DNA from: UKL13-2 sp044229235
GTDB lineage: Bacteria; Pseudomonadota; Gammaproteobacteria; Burkholderiales; Usitatibacteraceae
Length of the DNA stretch: 64,000 bases
NCBI GenBank assembly: GCA_044229235.1
Contig: JBGATH010000021.1
Location: 1 to 64,000, forward strand
Direction of reading: 5' to 3'
The notes beneath the pieces were generated by a model. The model was not told the DNA's origin. It did no database searches and saw nothing but the letters and a program-made list of their open reading frames with translations. Position 1 is the first letter of the stretch. The number at the start of each line of letters is the position of its first letter. Shown one piece after another: positions 1 through 9,290 of the stretch. A program made the translations under genes and the position numbers.

Positions 1-84
1 CCCCGTTTTTTATTTGGTGGAATTACGGATCGAACTCTCGACCTCGCGAAGCAGCGATGAAATCGCGTCGCCAAATCTAGCGAT

Positions 85-1500
85 TCATGCACCCGAAGAT
101 TCCCGCATCAGCCGACGATGGGTGGCGCGTGCATGCGGTATCCAGCGAAGTGTCACCCATCGGCGCCACATCAGCAGGCCGCGAATCCATTCGTCAGCCG
201 CGTATGCCAGCCACACGCCGACCAATCCCAGCCCAAGGTAAACGCCGAGAAACCAGCTTCCGCCGGCCAGCACGATGAGCATGGATGCAGCCCCGGCCAC
301 CACCGGGTAGCGCGCGTCGCCGGTGGCGCGCAGCGCGTTGATGACGATGAGGTTGAAGGTGCGGCCGGGTTCAAGCAGCACGGTCCACCACAGCAACGCG
401 GTTCCGGCGGCAATGATTTTTTCATTCTGCGAGAACTGCGCAAGCGTCCACGGTGCCACCAGCGCAGATATGGACGTCGCGACCACACTGATGGCAAGAC
501 CGATCAGCGTGGCACGACGAACGAGGTGGCTGGCGTTGTGCAGATGGCCACCGCCGATGAGGTGCCCAACCGCGATCTCTACGGCCACGCCGGTGGCCAG
601 CCCGAAGATCAGCGCGACATAGGATATTTGCAGCACGTACGCCTGGGTTGCCAGTGCTTCGGTGCCGAGCAATCCGACAGTGGCAATACTGACCATGAAA
701 GCCAGCCGGTAGGCGATGGTCTCGGCTGCACCCGGCAGGCCGATATGCAGCACCGGAGCCAGCGGCGCCGACTCGATCCTCAGCCAGTCCCGCCAGCGTG
801 GCCGCAGGTCCAGGCGCCCCCGCCACAGCGCCAGATTGGCCGCGAGCGCGATGCCGCGCCCGAGGATCTGCGCCACTGCGTAGCCGTACAGGCCCATCGC
901 CGGCACCGGACCCATGCCGAACATCAGCGGCCATGCCAGCAGCAGGTGGGCGACATTGCTCAGGCACACGACCGCCAGCGCCGGCCGGTTCTGCAGGTTC
1001 GCCCGCAGCACGCTCGACATGGACGCGAACCACGCATCGAGCAACAGCGCGGGGGCGAGCATGGCGAGGAAGCCGGCGGCGAGCGGCATCACCTCGGGCG
1101 GCGCATTCATGACGCGCATCAGAGGCGCTGCCATGGTTGCCGCGAGCACCGCGGTGACGATGCCGATCCAGGTACTCGCGCCCAGCACCGCGAAGGCGAT
1201 GCGGCGGGCAAAAGCCGTGCGGCCGCTGCCCAGACTCTGCGTGATGGCCACGCTGACGCCGGCACCGATCACCCGAAACAGCATGAACAGCATGCCGAAA
1301 ACGTGATTGCCCAGCGCGAAGGCGGCTGCCGATGCGTCGGATATATGCGCGGCCAGGCTGGTGCCGATGAGGCCCATGCCGATTCCCAGCAGCAGTTCCA
1401 GAAACAGGGGCCCGGCGATCGACAACAAGCCGCGCGGTGTTGAAATCGGCGTGGGGACGGCGTCGCGGTCGTGTGGTGACCGCCTGGACTCTTTGTTCAA
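85..1500 (-). CDS. MATE family efflux transporter
   Basis: Predicted inner-membrane multidrug/toxin exporter of the MATE (MatE) family, which expels cationic compounds by Na+ or H+ antiport. About twelve hydrophobic segments run the whole length. The first begins near residue 25 (LLSIAGPLFLELLLGIGMGL) and the two halves are repeated, as in MATE proteins. The open frame extends upstream into the amylase gene, but family length (about 450 aa) and position favour the TTG at 1500, giving 471 aa. That TTG has a GAGAG sequence 4 nt upstream and lies 10 bp after the amylase stop. No ATG occurs before the first membrane helix. It is probably co-transcribed with the amylase. Substrate unknown. The family call is firm; the start is less so. 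Confidence 0.85.
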   Translation of the reverse strand: MNKESRRSPHDRDAVPTPISTPRGLLSIAGPLFLELLLGIGMGLIGTSLAAHISDASAAAFALGNHVFGMLFMLFRVIGAGVSVAITQSLGSGRTAFARRIAFAVLGASTWIGIVTAVLAATMAAPLMRVMNAPPEVMPLAAGFLAMLAPALLLDAWFASMSSVLRANLQNRPALAVVCLSNVAHLLLAWPLMFGMGPVPAMGLYGYAVAQILGRGIALAANLALWRGRLDLRPRWRDWLRIESAPLAPVLHIGLPGAAETIAYRLAFMVSIATVGLLGTEALATQAYVLQISYVALIFGLATGVAVEIAVGHLIGGGHLHNASHLVRRATLIGLAISVVATSISALVAPWTLAQFSQNEKIIAAGTALLWWTVLLEPGRTFNLIVINALRATGDARYPVVAGAASMLIVLAGGSWFLGVYLGLGLVGVWLAYAADEWIRGLLMWRRWVTLRWIPHARATHRRLMRESSGA

Positions 1501-1510
1501 TCGGCTCTCG

Positions 1511-4213
1511 TCAATGCAGCGTGATGACCGGCGAGTCGTCCATGATGAGCGGCCCGGCCGCGGCATCGCCGCCACCCATGCCATGGCCGGACGCCTGCGT
1601 GGCCAGCGACCGATAGCCGCCGTCGTAGTCCCAGGTGGTGATGTAAACCTTCGCACCGGAAAGTGACGACGGGTTGCCCAGCGCCGCCGCCGGAATGATG
1701 AATGAGATGGTGTTGCGTTTGCCATCGACGCGAATGTCAGCACCGGGTGTGACGATGGTGCCCTCCGCTGTGGCGCTCGCTCCCTCAGCTGAGAACAGCG
1801 CGTTGGACCAGCCGCCGGCGCGCAGCCGGACGTTCCAGCGCATGCCGTCGGGCAAGGAGCCGTTCTGCAGAGGCATGATGGCTTCGGCAACTGGACGACC
1901 CGGCAGGTGGATGTAGATGGTGAAGGCGACATGGTCGAAGCCGTTTTGCGGATTCCATGACGCGGTCACTTTGTGCATTCCCAGGTCGATGCGCAGGGCG
2001 CCGCCGCTGCCGGAAATCTTGATGTTGCGCAGGTCCATCTGGCGGTTGGTGCCCCAGCTCGGGTCGGTGGGATACAGGTAACGGCCGGTGGGTCCGCGGT
2101 CATCGCCTGCCGGATCGGCCACCTCTGCCAGGGTCGTCCAGCGGCGCGCTACGCGAAATGTTTGCGGCGTTGATACGGCTGCAAGCGCTCCGGCCTCGTT
2201 TTCGGCGATGGCGACCAGGCTGTGCGGGATCACCGGATCGATCATGCGGCTGGTGTCGACGGTGGCCGACCAGCGTCCTGCTGCATCGACGGTCGCTGAT
2301 TGTGCTGCAGCGAAATCGGCATCCACCACCAGCTTGACGCGACTGGCGTTGCGAGCGCTTCCGGAGACGGAGAAGTCCTTGCTCTGGACGCCGCGCGACA
2401 GGGGATCGATGCGAATTTGCTCGTTGCGGGGAGGAATGCTTGCCTTTCCATCGGCGCGCCACACAAAGCCGGCACGCGCCGGCAGTTTCACCGACAGAAG
2501 ACCGCCGGTCCCGACGATGGCGTCTTCCACCGCGCCATCGATGGCGAACGCGCCGCGCAGCAGGGTGCCGGCTGGCAATCCGGTGGCGACGTTATCGAGC
2601 AGCACCTCGGAAGCCGCGGAGTTGAACGCCACCAGCACGTGTTCCGGCCCCAGCGACATGCGGTAGGCAAATGGACCCGCCGCGGCCTCGCTCTGCTTGA
2701 GCACAGATGGCGTCCCGCGCGACAGCACTTTGTTTGACGTGCGCAATTTGGCGACGGCCTGGATGTATTTGTACAACGGCGCATCGGTGTCAAAGCGGTC
2801 GCGACCGCCGGATCCGAAACCGGCCTTGAACATCGCCGCGCGCTGTGCCACGAACCCTTGCTCGGTGCCGTAGTAGATCGTCGGGATGCCGGGCAGGGTC
2901 ATGATCAGCAGCAGGTTCTGCTTCAGCGCCGCCACCGAGCCGCCGGCGAGAAAGCGATCGACATCGTGATTGTCGACAAAGGTCGGCATCAGGTGAGGGC
3001 GCCGGTGGATGCGCATCATTTGCTCGATGCGGCGACCGAGCTCAGCGGTCGGCTTCCCCCGCGCGAATACATCAGCGGCGGTTCCATAGAGGGGGAAATT
3101 GATCATGCCGGGCAGCAACGGGCGGTCGTCGGCGCCGGTCATGTAGCGCTCGATTTTGCGGGTGTATTTGTCTTGACGACCCGCGTCCATGCCGAAACCT
3201 TCGCCGAACACGAGGAAGTTGTCGCGACCGGTCTGACGGGCCACCTCGGCGATACCGGGTTGCCGCAGATCCTTTGCATGCAGGAAATCGCGAAAGTAGT
3301 CCGGCGGCACGTAGAACGCGGTGTCGACGCGATAGGCATCGACACCCACTTCACGTATCCAGTATGCGTAGCTGTCGCGCAGGGCCGCGCGCACCCGCGG
3401 ATTCTCGGTGTTCAGGTCGTCGAGCCCGGCCATCTGGAAATTGCGTTCTTGATGTATATCCGAATAGTCGGCCACCTCCGGCGTCCAGTGATAAATGCCG
3501 GCCTTGCGCTGCGCGGGATCGCGTGGATCGTTCATGTCGAACGGTGGCTGGCTCGGTCGCGCAACCGGCAAGGAGCCCGGGTTGGGCTGATAGCCAAACG
3601 CCGGGTCGTTGGCGCGCCAGTTCTTCCCGTAGGAAAAAAAGTTGCCGGTGTGGTTGATGACGATGTCCTGCACCAGGTACATGCCGGCGCTGTGCAAGGC
3701 GTGGGACAGGCGCCGGTAGTCGTCCAGGTTGCCGACGTGTTTGTCGATGGCCCTGAAGTTCTCGGCCCAGTAGCCGTGATAACCCGAGTACTGGTGCTGC
3801 GGGTCCCACCATTGGTTGGCTACGGGCGGGGTTATCCAGAGGGCGGTTGCGCCGAGGCCGCGGATGTAATCGATTTTCTGCTCGATGCCGCGCAGGTCCC
3901 CGCCGTTGTATTTGCTGTTGTTCCTCGCCTCGAACTCGCCGGCGCCCTGATCGTTGTTGCCCGGGTCGCCATCGTTGAAGCGGTCGGTCATCACAAAGTA
4001 AATGATCTGGTCGCGCCAATCCGGTGACGGAACATGCAGCTTGAGCGCAGCTTTTTCCGGCGATGAGGCAATGCTTTGAATAGCCTTTGCCGGTTCTGTC
4101 GCCGGCGCTGCGGTGTTTGCTCCTGAAGCTGTTGTCAGCGCGGCGATGGCAAACGCAGCCGCGGCGGTGCGCGGCAAACCATTGCAGCGGGACACGCGGC
4201 CACCCGCCCGCAT
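1511..4213 (-). CDS. Secreted GH13 alpha-amylase with glucodextranase-type C-terminal module
   Basis: Alpha-amylase family hydrolase that cleaves alpha-1,4-glucans outside the cytoplasm. The N-terminus is a Sec signal peptide (hydrophobic AAAAFAIAALTTASG). The GH13 barrel starts near WRDQIIYFVMTDRFND and carries the usual regions: DIVINHTG, GVDAYRVDTA (nucleophile Asp near residue 295), LVFGEGF (acid Glu near 334) and FVDNHDVDRF (near 416). After a beta domain and a linker, a C-terminal module from about residue 690 has DPAGDDRGPTGRYLYPTD and TTWDYDGGYR. These match the C-terminal surface-binding domain of glucodextranases and related enzymes. The start at 4213 was chosen because the signal peptide begins there; an in-frame ATG at 4276 would add 21 charged residues. 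A HexR-like operator and promoter lie upstream (4378-4406). It faces away from the TonB receptor gene and precedes the MATE gene by 10 bp. Confidence 0.9.
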   Translation of the reverse strand: MRAGGRVSRCNGLPRTAAAAFAIAALTTASGANTAAPATEPAKAIQSIASSPEKAALKLHVPSPDWRDQIIYFVMTDRFNDGDPGNNDQGAGEFEARNNSKYNGGDLRGIEQKIDYIRGLGATALWITPPVANQWWDPQHQYSGYHGYWAENFRAIDKHVGNLDDYRRLSHALHSAGMYLVQDIVINHTGNFFSYGKNWRANDPAFGYQPNPGSLPVARPSQPPFDMNDPRDPAQRKAGIYHWTPEVADYSDIHQERNFQMAGLDDLNTENPRVRAALRDSYAYWIREVGVDAYRVDTAFYVPPDYFRDFLHAKDLRQPGIAEVARQTGRDNFLVFGEGFGMDAGRQDKYTRKIERYMTGADDRPLLPGMINFPLYGTAADVFARGKPTAELGRRIEQMMRIHRRPHLMPTFVDNHDVDRFLAGGSVAALKQNLLLIMTLPGIPTIYYGTEQGFVAQRAAMFKAGFGSGGRDRFDTDAPLYKYIQAVAKLRTSNKVLSRGTPSVLKQSEAAAGPFAYRMSLGPEHVLVAFNSAASEVLLDNVATGLPAGTLLRGAFAIDGAVEDAIVGTGGLLSVKLPARAGFVWRADGKASIPPRNEQIRIDPLSRGVQSKDFSVSGSARNASRVKLVVDADFAAAQSATVDAAGRWSATVDTSRMIDPVIPHSLVAIAENEAGALAAVSTPQTFRVARRWTTLAEVADPAGDDRGPTGRYLYPTDPSWGTNRQMDLRNIKISGSGGALRIDLGMHKVTASWNPQNGFDHVAFTIYIHLPGRPVAEAIMPLQNGSLPDGMRWNVRLRAGGWSNALFSAEGASATAEGTIVTPGADIRVDGKRNTISFIIPAAALGNPSSLSGAKVYITTWDYDGGYRSLATQASGHGMGGGDAAAGPLIMDDSPVITLH

Positions 4214-4377
4214 CCCCGCTATCAATCTCGATTGATCGCGCCGGGCTGGCGCGTGACTTTCATGGTCAGCATGCATCTGGGTCGCTCAGGTTGGCAGGCG
4301 TTGTGGAGTTCACGGAACGTGAAATCGTCTGTTCAGGCTCGGAATGGTCATTGTTGCGGATTATCGACGCGGTAATT

Positions 4378-4406
4378 GTTGTAGGAATACTACATTATTC
4401 GTACAA
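4378..4406 (-). promoter_or_regulatory. Putative sigma-70 promoter for the amylase gene
   Basis: On the minus strand, TTGTAC (4401-4406) and TACAAC (4378-4383) are separated by exactly 17 bp. The TGTAG-N5-CTACA palindrome at 4380-4394 fills the spacer end and supplies the TACA of the -10 box. The edd promoter has the same geometry. The boxes match consensus only in part. Confidence 0.5.
4380..4394. promoter_or_regulatory. HexR-like operator (site 1)
   Basis: TGTAGGAATACTACA has 5-bp perfect arms TGTAG/CTACA around five central bases. It resembles the published HexR palindrome TGTAAT-N3-ATTACA. It lies in the 430-bp gap between the divergent amylase and TonB receptor genes, so it could control both. 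The rest of that gap is AT-rich near 4490-4560 and includes a TTGACA at 4525-4530 that might be a -35 box for the receptor gene, but I find no convincing -10 partner. Confidence 0.6.
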
Positions 4407-4643
4407 AGTCGGCGCGATATTCCGGCAATTTCTGGCGGAAAAGCCCGCACTTCCGCGGTAAATACCCTATTAATTCATAAGCTTAATGCCAGTTTGTCGA
4501 TTCGTAACGCTAAAAATATTGCGGTTGACAACCGTATAGTTTTATTACAAACTCGCCCGAAATTAGGCTTCAAAAAAATGGCAGTTCAGGTCCCGCGAGC
4601 CACAACTGTGGCCCGATATTGAAATCAATCGAGGAGAGGAAGT

Positions 4644-7394
4644 ATGAAGACGCAGAAGAATAGCCGGCGCCACGCTGGTACAGAGGCGAACTTGTTCCGC
4701 CGCAGTCCGATCGCAATCGCTTGTGCGATGGCGTTGTTGTCCGTCAGCGCCAATGCCCAGCAAGCCGAGCCGGCGAAGGATGCGACCAAGCAGGAAGCCG
4801 CCAAGAACGCCGACAAGAAAGCGGCTGCCAAGCCGGCGCAAACCGTCGATACCGTTGTCGTGACCGGTATCCGCCGCGGCATCGAAGACGCCATCTCCGT
4901 CAAGCAAAGTTCCAACTCCATCGTTGAGGCAATTTCGGCCGAAGACATTGGCAAGCTGCCTGATAACAGCATCGCCGAGTCGATCGCGCGCCTGCCTGGT
5001 TTGGCTGCCCAGCGCGTGGCAGGCCGTGCCCAGACCATCAGCATTCGCGGTCTGTCCGGTGACTTCGCCGGCACCGTGTTGAACGGTCGCGAGCAAGTCA
5101 GCACCGGCGACAACCGCGCGGTGGAATTCGATCAATATCCGTCCGAGCTGCTGAGCAGCGTGGTGATCTACAAGACGCCCGATGCGGCGCTCATCGGCCA
5201 GGGCCTGTCGGGCACGGTCGATCTGCAGACGGTCCGTCCTCTCCAGTTCGGCAAGCGTACTCTGGCGGTGAACCTGCGTGGCGAGAAGAACTCGCTGGGC
5301 AAGGTCAATGCCGATACGAAGGATCGCGGCAATCGTCTGAGCGTGTCGTACATCGACCAGTCCGCTGACCGCAAGCTCGGCTGGGCGCTGGGTTATGCTC
5401 GCCTCGAGTCGCCCAGCCAGGTGCAGCGCTGGGAAGCCTGGGGCTACCCCGATTCCCAAGGCAAGCCGGGTGTGCCGAACGGTACGCTGCTGCTGGGCGG
5501 AAGCAAGCAATTCGGTGACTCCACCAAGGCAACGCGCGATGGCTTGATGGGCGTGCTCGAGTACAAGCCCAACGCCAGCTATGCCAGCCTGCTGGATGTC
5601 TACTATTCCAAGTTCGACCAGAAGACCGTGTTGCGCGGTTACGAGGCCGGCCTCGAGTGGGGCGGCGGCACGCTGAGCAACCCGACCGTCGGCAACGGCA
5701 TTGTCAATGCCGGCACCTGGACCAGCATCAAGCCGGTGCTGCGCAACGACCTGAACAAGCGCAAGGACGACATCACCGCGCTCGGCTGGAACAACAAGTT
5801 CAACCTGCAGAATGGCTGGACCGCGGTTGGTGACCTGAGCTATTCAAAGGCCAAGCGCAACGAATCCATTCTCGAGACCTACGCCGGCACGATCAACACG
5901 CGTGACACGGTGCGTTTCACCACCAACGGCGACGGCCTGCCGAATTTCTCGTACGGCCTGAACTATGCTGACCCGAGCATCATCAAGCTGCTGGATTCGG
6001 GCGGCTGGGGCCAGGACGGCTACATCAAGTACCCGAAAGTGACCGACGAGCAGAAGGCGCTGCGCCTATCCGCCAAGAAGGATCTGGAAGGCATGTTCAG
6101 CGCGGTCGACTTTGGCGTGAATGTGTCGAAGCGCGAAAAGAGCCGCTTCGTCGACGAGTATTTCCTCACGCTCAAGACACCGAACACCACGGTGCCGAGC
6201 GGCCTGCTGATCTCGCCGACCTCGCTCGGATTCGTCGGCGTGCCCGGCGTGCTGAGCTATGACGTGCAAGGCGCGTTCGACTCGCTCTACAACCTGCGCA
6301 GCAACGTCAACAACCGCGACATCATCAACAAGGATTGGCGTGTTCAGGAAAAGGTTGCGGTCGCTTACGCCAAACTGGACATCGACAGCGAAATGGGCAC
6401 GATTCCGGTGCGCGGCAACGTGGGCGTGCAGATCGTCAACACCGACCAAAGTTCCAGCGCATACGCCGTGAACAACAGCGGACCGACCTTCGTGCAAGTG
6501 CCGTTCAGCGATGGCAAGAAGTACACCGACTACCTGCCCAGCCTGAACCTGGCATTCAGCTTCCCCTACGAGCAGACCATCCGCGTCGGCATCGCCAAGA
6601 CCATGGCGCGGGCGCGACTCGACCAATTGCGTGCCAGCAACAACTTCAGCATCGATGTCACCAAGCGGCTGTACAGCGGCGACGGCGGCAATCCGAAGCT
6701 GCAACCGTTCCGCGCCAACTCACTTGACCTGTCGTACGAGAAGTATTTCGGCAACAAGGCTTACATCGGCGTGGCCGGGTTCTACAAGAATCTGCTGTCG
6801 TATATCTATCAGGACACGATTGCCAAGGACTTCACCGGCTATCCGAACAACACGGCGATCACCCCCATCTCAAACATCGGCTCCTACTCGACGCCGGTGA
6901 ACGGATCGGGCGGCACGATCTACGGAAGCGAGTTCACGCTGTCACTGCCGCTTAGCCTGGTATCGCCGATGCTGGATGGGTTCGGCGTGGTGGCCAGCCA
7001 TTCGGATACCAAGAGCGGCATCAAGCCGAATGGTCCGAATGGTGGCACACAGCCGCTGCCGGGATTGTCGCGCCGGGTGACCAACCTGACCGCCTACTAT
7101 GAGAAATACGGATTCTCGACGCGCATCAGCCAGCGCCAGCGTTCCGATTTCGTGGGCGAGGTAACGGGCTTCGGTGCCGATCGCGAATTCCGCTACATCA
7201 AGGGCGAGAAAGTTGCCGACTTCCAGGTGGGCTACGCGTTCGAATCCGGTTCGCTGAAAGGCCTGTCGGTGCTCTTCCAGATCAACAACATGACCAACGA
7301 GCCGTATCGTACTTACGACAGTATTCCGCTGAAACCGAATCAGTACACGACCTACGGTCGCACCACGCTGATCGGTATCAACTACAAGATGTAA
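4644..7394 (+). CDS. TonB-dependent outer-membrane receptor (Xanthomonas/Caulobacter type)
   Basis: Outer-membrane gated channel that imports a substrate using TonB energy, probably maltodextrins given its neighbours. The signal peptide is residues 1-38 (hydrophobic IAIACAMALLSVSANA). A Lys/Ala-rich stretch follows, then a TonB-box-like VDTVVVTGIRRG at about 68-80 and a plug with DIGKLPDNSIAESIARLPG and ISIRGLSGDF. The rest is a beta-barrel with alternating aromatic strands. At 916 aa the length is typical. The protein ends in INYKM rather than the usual terminal Phe. The start has a strong Shine-Dalgarno sequence, GAGGAGAGG. A HexR-like site lies 250 bp upstream and a terminator follows. The substrate is inferred from context only. 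Confidence 0.92.
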   Translation: MKTQKNSRRHAGTEANLFRRSPIAIACAMALLSVSANAQQAEPAKDATKQEAAKNADKKAAAKPAQTVDTVVVTGIRRGIEDAISVKQSSNSIVEAISAEDIGKLPDNSIAESIARLPGLAAQRVAGRAQTISIRGLSGDFAGTVLNGREQVSTGDNRAVEFDQYPSELLSSVVIYKTPDAALIGQGLSGTVDLQTVRPLQFGKRTLAVNLRGEKNSLGKVNADTKDRGNRLSVSYIDQSADRKLGWALGYARLESPSQVQRWEAWGYPDSQGKPGVPNGTLLLGGSKQFGDSTKATRDGLMGVLEYKPNASYASLLDVYYSKFDQKTVLRGYEAGLEWGGGTLSNPTVGNGIVNAGTWTSIKPVLRNDLNKRKDDITALGWNNKFNLQNGWTAVGDLSYSKAKRNESILETYAGTINTRDTVRFTTNGDGLPNFSYGLNYADPSIIKLLDSGGWGQDGYIKYPKVTDEQKALRLSAKKDLEGMFSAVDFGVNVSKREKSRFVDEYFLTLKTPNTTVPSGLLISPTSLGFVGVPGVLSYDVQGAFDSLYNLRSNVNNRDIINKDWRVQEKVAVAYAKLDIDSEMGTIPVRGNVGVQIVNTDQSSSAYAVNNSGPTFVQVPFSDGKKYTDYLPSLNLAFSFPYEQTIRVGIAKTMARARLDQLRASNNFSIDVTKRLYSGDGGNPKLQPFRANSLDLSYEKYFGNKAYIGVAGFYKNLLSYIYQDTIAKDFTGYPNNTAITPISNIGSYSTPVNGSGGTIYGSEFTLSLPLSLVSPMLDGFGVVASHSDTKSGIKPNGPNGGTQPLPGLSRRVTNLTAYYEKYGFSTRISQRQRSDFVGEVTGFGADREFRYIKGEKVADFQVGYAFESGSLKGLSVLFQINNMTNEPYRTYDSIPLKPNQYTTYGRTTLIGINYKM

Positions 7395-7414
7395 TTGCCG
7401 GAAGCGCCTCGACC

Positions 7415-7447
7415 AACCCTGCCAGCGCGAGCCGGCAGGGTTTTTTT
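7415..7447 (+). terminator. Intrinsic terminator after the TonB receptor gene
   Basis: The stem AACCCTGCC pairs with GGCAGGGTT across a short loop and is followed by a run of seven T (7441-7447), 20 bp after the receptor stop codon. Confidence 0.85.
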
Positions 7448-7587
7448 ATCCCGCCGCACCGTGCGTTAGCGAAACATCCATTTCGCGGCCGCGGGCGTCA
7501 CCGGGTGAACGCTGTGACCTGCATTGCCCCCGGCAGGGGCGAGGGGCAATAATGCAGCAAGAAATTGCGGACCGACAGGACAGGATC

Positions 7588-9129
7588 ATGAGTGACAATC
7601 GCATCAAGGATATTGTTATTGTTGGCGGGGGTACCGCCGGGTGGATGACGGCGGCGGCGCTGTCAAAAGTGCTGAGCCGCGAGTACAACATCCGGCTGAT
7701 CGAGAGCGACGAAATCGGCATCGTCGGCGTCGGCGAGGCAACGATTCCACAGATCAAGCTTTTCAACCAGGTCCTGGAACTGGACGAGGACGATTTTGTA
7801 CGCAGGACCAAGGGAACCTTCAAGCTGGGCATCCAGTTTGTCGACTGGACACGAAAAGGGCACTCCTATATCCACGGCTTTGGAAGCATCGGCCAGGATC
7901 TCGGCCTGATCCCGTTCCATCATTACTGGCTGAAGCTGCACCAGGCCGGTCAGGCCCCGGATATCGGCGCGTATTCGCTCAACACCGTTGCCGCCCCGCT
8001 CGGCAAGTTCATGCGTTCGGTCGATATCGAGAACTCGCCACTCAACAATATCGCCTATGCCTACCACTTCGATGCCGGGCTGTACGCGAATTACCTGCGC
8101 AGCCACAGCGAACAGCGCGGGGTGAAGCGCATCGAAGGCAAGATTGTCAGCACCGTATTGCGCGCGGCGGACGGTTACGTCGAATCGGTGATTCTGGAGG
8201 GCGGCGAAAAGGTCAGCGGGGAACTGTTCATCGACTGCTCCGGATTTCGCGGCCTGTTGATCGAGCAGGCGCTCAAGACCGGTTACGAGGACTGGACGCA
8301 CTGGCTGCCCTGCGACCGTGCCATCGCCGTGCCCTGTGCCAATGCCGGCGACCCCACGCCCTACACGCGTTCGACAGCGCGTCCAGCCGGCTGGCAGTGG
8401 CGCATTCCGCTGCAGCACCGCATCGGTAACGGGCACATCTTCTCCAGCAAGCACATGAGCGAGGACGAAGCCACCGCGATACTGCTGGCAAATCTCGATG
8501 GCGAAAGGCTGGCGGAACCGCGCACGCTACGTTTCGTGACCGGGCGACGCAAGAAGTTTTGGAACAAGAATGTGGTGGCCGTGGGCCTTGCCAGCGGCTT
8601 CATGGAGCCGCTGGAATCGACCAGCATCCACCTCATACAGTCCAGCATCGCGCGGCTCGTAACCTTCTTTCCCGACAAGTCTTTCAGCGATGCCGACCGC
8701 GACAAATACAACCAGCAAACACATTGGGAATTCGAGCGCATCCGCGATTTCCTGGTGCTGCACTACAACGCCACCGAGCGCGACGACACGTCATTCTGGA
8801 ACTACTGCCGCACAATGCCGATTCCGCCGGAACTCAAGGAAAAAACGGAGCTGTTCCGCGCCAACGGCCGGTTCTTCCGCGAGGCGGATGAACTGTTCGG
8901 CATCACCAGCTGGGTGCAGGTGATGTGGGGGCAGGGGATCAAGCCGCGCGGTTACCACCCGATGGTGGACCTGCTGACCGACGCGGAGCTGAAGGAGTTT
9001 GTCGGCGGCATCAAGAATGTTCTCGATCGCTGCGTAGAGGTGATGCCGACGCACGCCGAATTCATCGCCAAGAACTGCGCATCGCCTGATTCGATGATGG
9101 CCAAGCCATCGGCGCGCCAGAGCGCCTAA
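7588..9129 (+). CDS. Tryptophan-halogenase-like FAD-dependent protein
   Basis: Member of the flavin-dependent tryptophan halogenase family (PrnA-like). The start at 7588 gives the family-typical N-terminus with the FAD-binding GGGTAGWM at residues 13-20. The active-site lysine falls in GTFKLG as Lys79, the same number as catalytic Lys79 of PrnA. The halogenase signature appears as GWQWRIPL, and EPLESTSIHL holds the conserved acidic region. An ATG at 7552 would add 12 residues. Members of this family often lie beside TonB receptors in carbohydrate loci of Xanthomonas and Caulobacter relatives, and their true substrates are mostly unknown. Catalytic residues appear intact, so halogenase chemistry is possible. 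It has no obvious place in glucan breakdown. It follows the receptor terminator by about 140 bp. Confidence 0.85.
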   Translation: MSDNRIKDIVIVGGGTAGWMTAAALSKVLSREYNIRLIESDEIGIVGVGEATIPQIKLFNQVLELDEDDFVRRTKGTFKLGIQFVDWTRKGHSYIHGFGSIGQDLGLIPFHHYWLKLHQAGQAPDIGAYSLNTVAAPLGKFMRSVDIENSPLNNIAYAYHFDAGLYANYLRSHSEQRGVKRIEGKIVSTVLRAADGYVESVILEGGEKVSGELFIDCSGFRGLLIEQALKTGYEDWTHWLPCDRAIAVPCANAGDPTPYTRSTARPAGWQWRIPLQHRIGNGHIFSSKHMSEDEATAILLANLDGERLAEPRTLRFVTGRRKKFWNKNVVAVGLASGFMEPLESTSIHLIQSSIARLVTFFPDKSFSDADRDKYNQQTHWEFERIRDFLVLHYNATERDDTSFWNYCRTMPIPPELKEKTELFRANGRFFREADELFGITSWVQVMWGQGIKPRGYHPMVDLLTDAELKEFVGGIKNVLDRCVEVMPTHAEFIAKNCASPDSMMAKPSARQSA

Positions 9130-9290
9130 ACGCAAGTTGAAGGCCGGCAAGAACCCGAGCACCTGCGGGTGTCGGGAATTGTCGCGCCGCGAGGGCTGCA
9201 TCGGCCGACATGTTCGACGTGCAGAGATCGCCAACATCCAAATCGACGCGGTCCGGCGTCATATGAGCTTCAAAGTTCACGGAATTTGCC

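Noticed and set aside
15..50. Sequence resembling the 3' end of a tRNA on the minus strand (ends TTCCACCA with a GTTCGATCC loop)
   Set aside because: The T-stem does not pair and no matching acceptor or anticodon half is present, so it is at most a remnant or chance.
118..1443. Long plus-strand open frame opposite the MATE gene
   Set aside because: Its composition is the antisense shadow of the MATE gene and it matches no family; the minus-strand protein has clear membrane segments.
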